Assembly: GCA_017504405.1 (NCBI GenBank)
Contig: JAFVRG010000004.1
Location: forward strand, 1-64,000
Length of the DNA: 64,000 nucleotides
From: Clostridia bacterium
Lineage (GTDB): Bacteria; Bacillota; Clostridia; Oscillospirales; CAG-272
Direction: 5' to 3'
Shown here: piece after piece, positions 62,686 to 64,000 of the stretch
Layout of the letters: every line of letters begins with the position of its first letter
Position numbering within the stretch: position 1 is the first letter of the stretch
Made by a program: the position numbers and the translations under genes
The notes under the pieces: model-generated
Seen by the model: only the letters and a program-made list of their open reading frames with translations
What the model was told of the DNA's origin: nothing
The model's database searches: none

Positions 62686-63612
62686 ATGGCTAATATCAGC
62701 GCAAAGGACGTAGCCGAGCTCAGAAAGCAGACCGGCTGCGGAATGATGGATTGCAAAAACGCACTTGTAGAGGCTAACGGAAACTTTGAGGAGGCTACCA
62801 AGATTCTTCGTGAGAAGGGTATGGCTACCGCCGCTAAGAAGCAGAGCCGTGTTGCAGCTGACGGTGTTGTTGACATAATGACTATCGGTAATACTACCGC
62901 TATGGTTGAGATTAACTCCGAGACCGACTTCGCAGCTAAGAGCGATGCGTTCAAGGAATTTACCAAGAAGATTCTTGAGGTTATCATCAATGAGAAGCCC
63001 TCTGATATCGCCGACCTCATGACCAAGAGCTATGACGGTGACAAGACCGTTGAGCTTGCGCTCACCGAGCTTTCGGGCGCAGTTATCCGTGAGAAGATAA
63101 GCGTTCGCCGTTTCGTTGTTGTTGACGGTATAGTCAGCACCTACATTCACGGCGCAGGCGCAACCGGCGTTGTAATCAGCTTCACCGCTGACGATGCTGT
63201 TGTAGCTAATGCAGATTTCGCTGAGGTAACGAAGAACGTTGCGCTCCAGGCTGCTGCAATGCCCTGTATGTACCTTGATAAGGCTTCTGTTCCCGCGTCC
63301 GTTGTTGAGGAGGAGAAGGCTGTGCTCAAGGCGCAGATGGCAAACGATCCTAAGATGGCAAACAAGCCCGAGAAGGTTCTCGAGGGCATCGTAACGGGTA
63401 AGCTCGGCAAGTTCTACGAGACCAACTGCCTTATGGAGCAGGCGTACGTTAAGGACGACTCTATGAGTGTTGCAAAGTACGTTGCAGGCGCAGCTAAGGC
63501 TATGGGCGGTAACATCACAGTTACTGGCTTCTACCGCTATGATAAGGGCGAGGGCATCGAGAAGAAGGAAGAAAACTTCGCAGATGAAATCGCAAAGATG
63601 GTAAACAACTAA
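62686..63612 (+). CDS. tsf: Elongation factor Ts
   Basis: The protein has 308 aa. The N-terminal UBA domain has 'VAELRKQTGCGMMDCKNALVE' (parts). The core 'EINSETDFAAKSDAF' contacts EF-Tu. The C-terminal half has 'GKLGKFYETNCLMEQAYVKDDSMSV' (parts). AAGGAG precedes the ATG. Confidence 0.99.
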   Translation: MANISAKDVAELRKQTGCGMMDCKNALVEANGNFEEATKILREKGMATAAKKQSRVAADGVVDIMTIGNTTAMVEINSETDFAAKSDAFKEFTKKILEVIINEKPSDIADLMTKSYDGDKTVELALTELSGAVIREKISVRRFVVVDGIVSTYIHGAGATGVVISFTADDAVVANADFAEVTKNVALQAAAMPCMYLDKASVPASVVEEEKAVLKAQMANDPKMANKPEKVLEGIVTGKLGKFYETNCLMEQAYVKDDSMSVAKYVAGAAKAMGGNITVTGFYRYDKGEGIEKKEENFADEIAKMVNN

Positions 63613-63637
63613 TCAGGTCTGCCGCATTTTGGCATAA

Positions 63638-63678
63638 CCGCAAACAAAAAAAGAGGGCTCGACCCTCTTTTTTTGTTT
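63638..63678 (+). terminator. Terminator after rpsB-tsf
   Basis: AAAAAAAGAGGG-CTCGA-CCCTCTTTTTTT, a strong stem with T tail. Confidence 0.92.
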
Positions 63679-63696
63679 ACTATCGTCGTTTTCGAC

Positions 63697-63780
63697 CTCT
63701 CGACGTACCCTCGTACGCCTTCGGATCGAAAAACGGCGATTTCTGCTCAAAATGCAACAGTCCTTTAACAGCGCAAAGCC
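63697..63780. repeat. Dispersed intergenic repeat, copy B
   Basis: CTCGACGTA ... TACGCCTTCGG (63699-63724) with a short GTAC-based hairpin, then GATTTCTGC and TCAAAA blocks, then GCGCAAAGCC (63771-63780). The order of blocks matches copy A downstream of tpiA. Confidence 0.5.
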
Positions 63781-63783
63781 GTG

Positions 63784-63812
63784 TTGACATTGAGGGGAGA
63801 GTTTGTTATAAT
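63784..63812 (+). promoter_or_regulatory. Promoter of the pseudouridine synthase gene
   Basis: TTGACA (63784-63789), 17-bp spacer, TATAAT (63807-63812). Confidence 0.8.
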
Positions 63813-63847
63813 ATTTAAGGAAATAATAAAGGAATGGAGGGCACACC

Positions 63848-64000
63848 TTGAACATTCTTTACGAGGATGAAAATATCATTATAATAAATAAGGAAGCGGG
63901 GATTTTGTCGCAGAAAAGCGACAGTGAGCCGAGCGCCGAGAGCCTTGTGTCCGATTATACGAAAAGCCCCGTGTATATCCTTCATCGCCTCGACCGTGGA
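63848..64000 (+). CDS. RluA-family pseudouridine synthase (N-terminal part)
   Basis: The frame runs off the right edge; 51 residues are visible. It starts with TTG at 63848, preceded by GGAGG 7 bases upstream. 'ILYEDENIIIINKEAGILSQ' opens the fold, and 'VYILHRLDRG' contains the catalytic aspartate of RluA-type enzymes. It converts uridine to pseudouridine in rRNA or tRNA; the exact target cannot be told from this part. Confidence 0.9.
   Translation, partial: MNILYEDENIIIINKEAGILSQKSDSEPSAESLVSDYTKSPVYILHRLDRG

Overview
The window looks like a chromosomal segment of an anaerobic, Gram-positive Clostridia bacterium (Bacillota), most likely an uncultivated gut member of the Oscillospirales. The reasons are strong AGGAGG-type ribosome sites, the sporulation-linked YlmC/YmxH and YtvI-like proteins, a short ferredoxin-thioredoxin-reductase-like protein, a CpsBCD-type capsule tyrosine kinase system, and many cytoplasmic glycosidases under AraC control. 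The genus cannot be fixed from the sequence alone. No CRISPR array, insertion sequence, prophage or rRNA was seen.

Bases 1-16400 are a carbohydrate island. It begins with the C-terminal part of a sugar-binding lipoprotein. Then come an AraC regulator facing two cytoplasmic beta-helix (pectate-lyase-like) proteins, a second AraC facing xylA-xylB-GH3 (xylose/xylo-oligosaccharide use), and a third AraC facing a rare-ketohexose operon (allulose/tagatose-type 3-epimerase, PfkB kinase, class II aldolase, TIM-barrel isomerase). The 455 bases between the first AraC gene and the beta-helix operon are the most unusual part. They carry two promoters of identical geometry, each preceded by 11-bp boxes repeated every 21 bp. 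Between them lies a putative ~205-nt RNA made of about eight consecutive hairpins that ends in an intrinsic terminator.

Bases 16400-24000 hold a 47-aa Asn/Gln-rich small protein, a large beta-propeller-type lipoprotein with its membrane-bound XRE regulator, a small Cro-like regulator, a tRNA-Leu(GAG) followed by an array of inverted repeats copied from its own 3' end, an NfeD/stomatin pair and an FAD oxidoreductase. Bases 24000-30300 (minus strand) are a second glycosidase operon: GH31, an unrecognised probable (alpha/alpha)6 protein, a NagZ-like GH3 with an altered catalytic loop, and a membrane-anchored alpha/beta hydrolase.

From about 30400 to the end the content is mostly housekeeping: noc-like/rsmG, pgk-tpiA, a radical SAM protein, a long-form nucleotide-sugar dehydratase, PAP2, a flippase-like/GT8/FTR/thioredoxin operon, an M23 peptidase, GH20, uvrBA, dut, a CpsCDB-type exopolysaccharide control operon, a DUF512 protein, der, obg, a LUD protein, ppiB-azlCD, a YtvI-like permease, rpmB, YlmC/YmxH, rpsB-tsf, and the start of an RluA-type pseudouridine synthase at the right edge. 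An intergenic sequence unit appears twice, just downstream of tpiA and of tsf.
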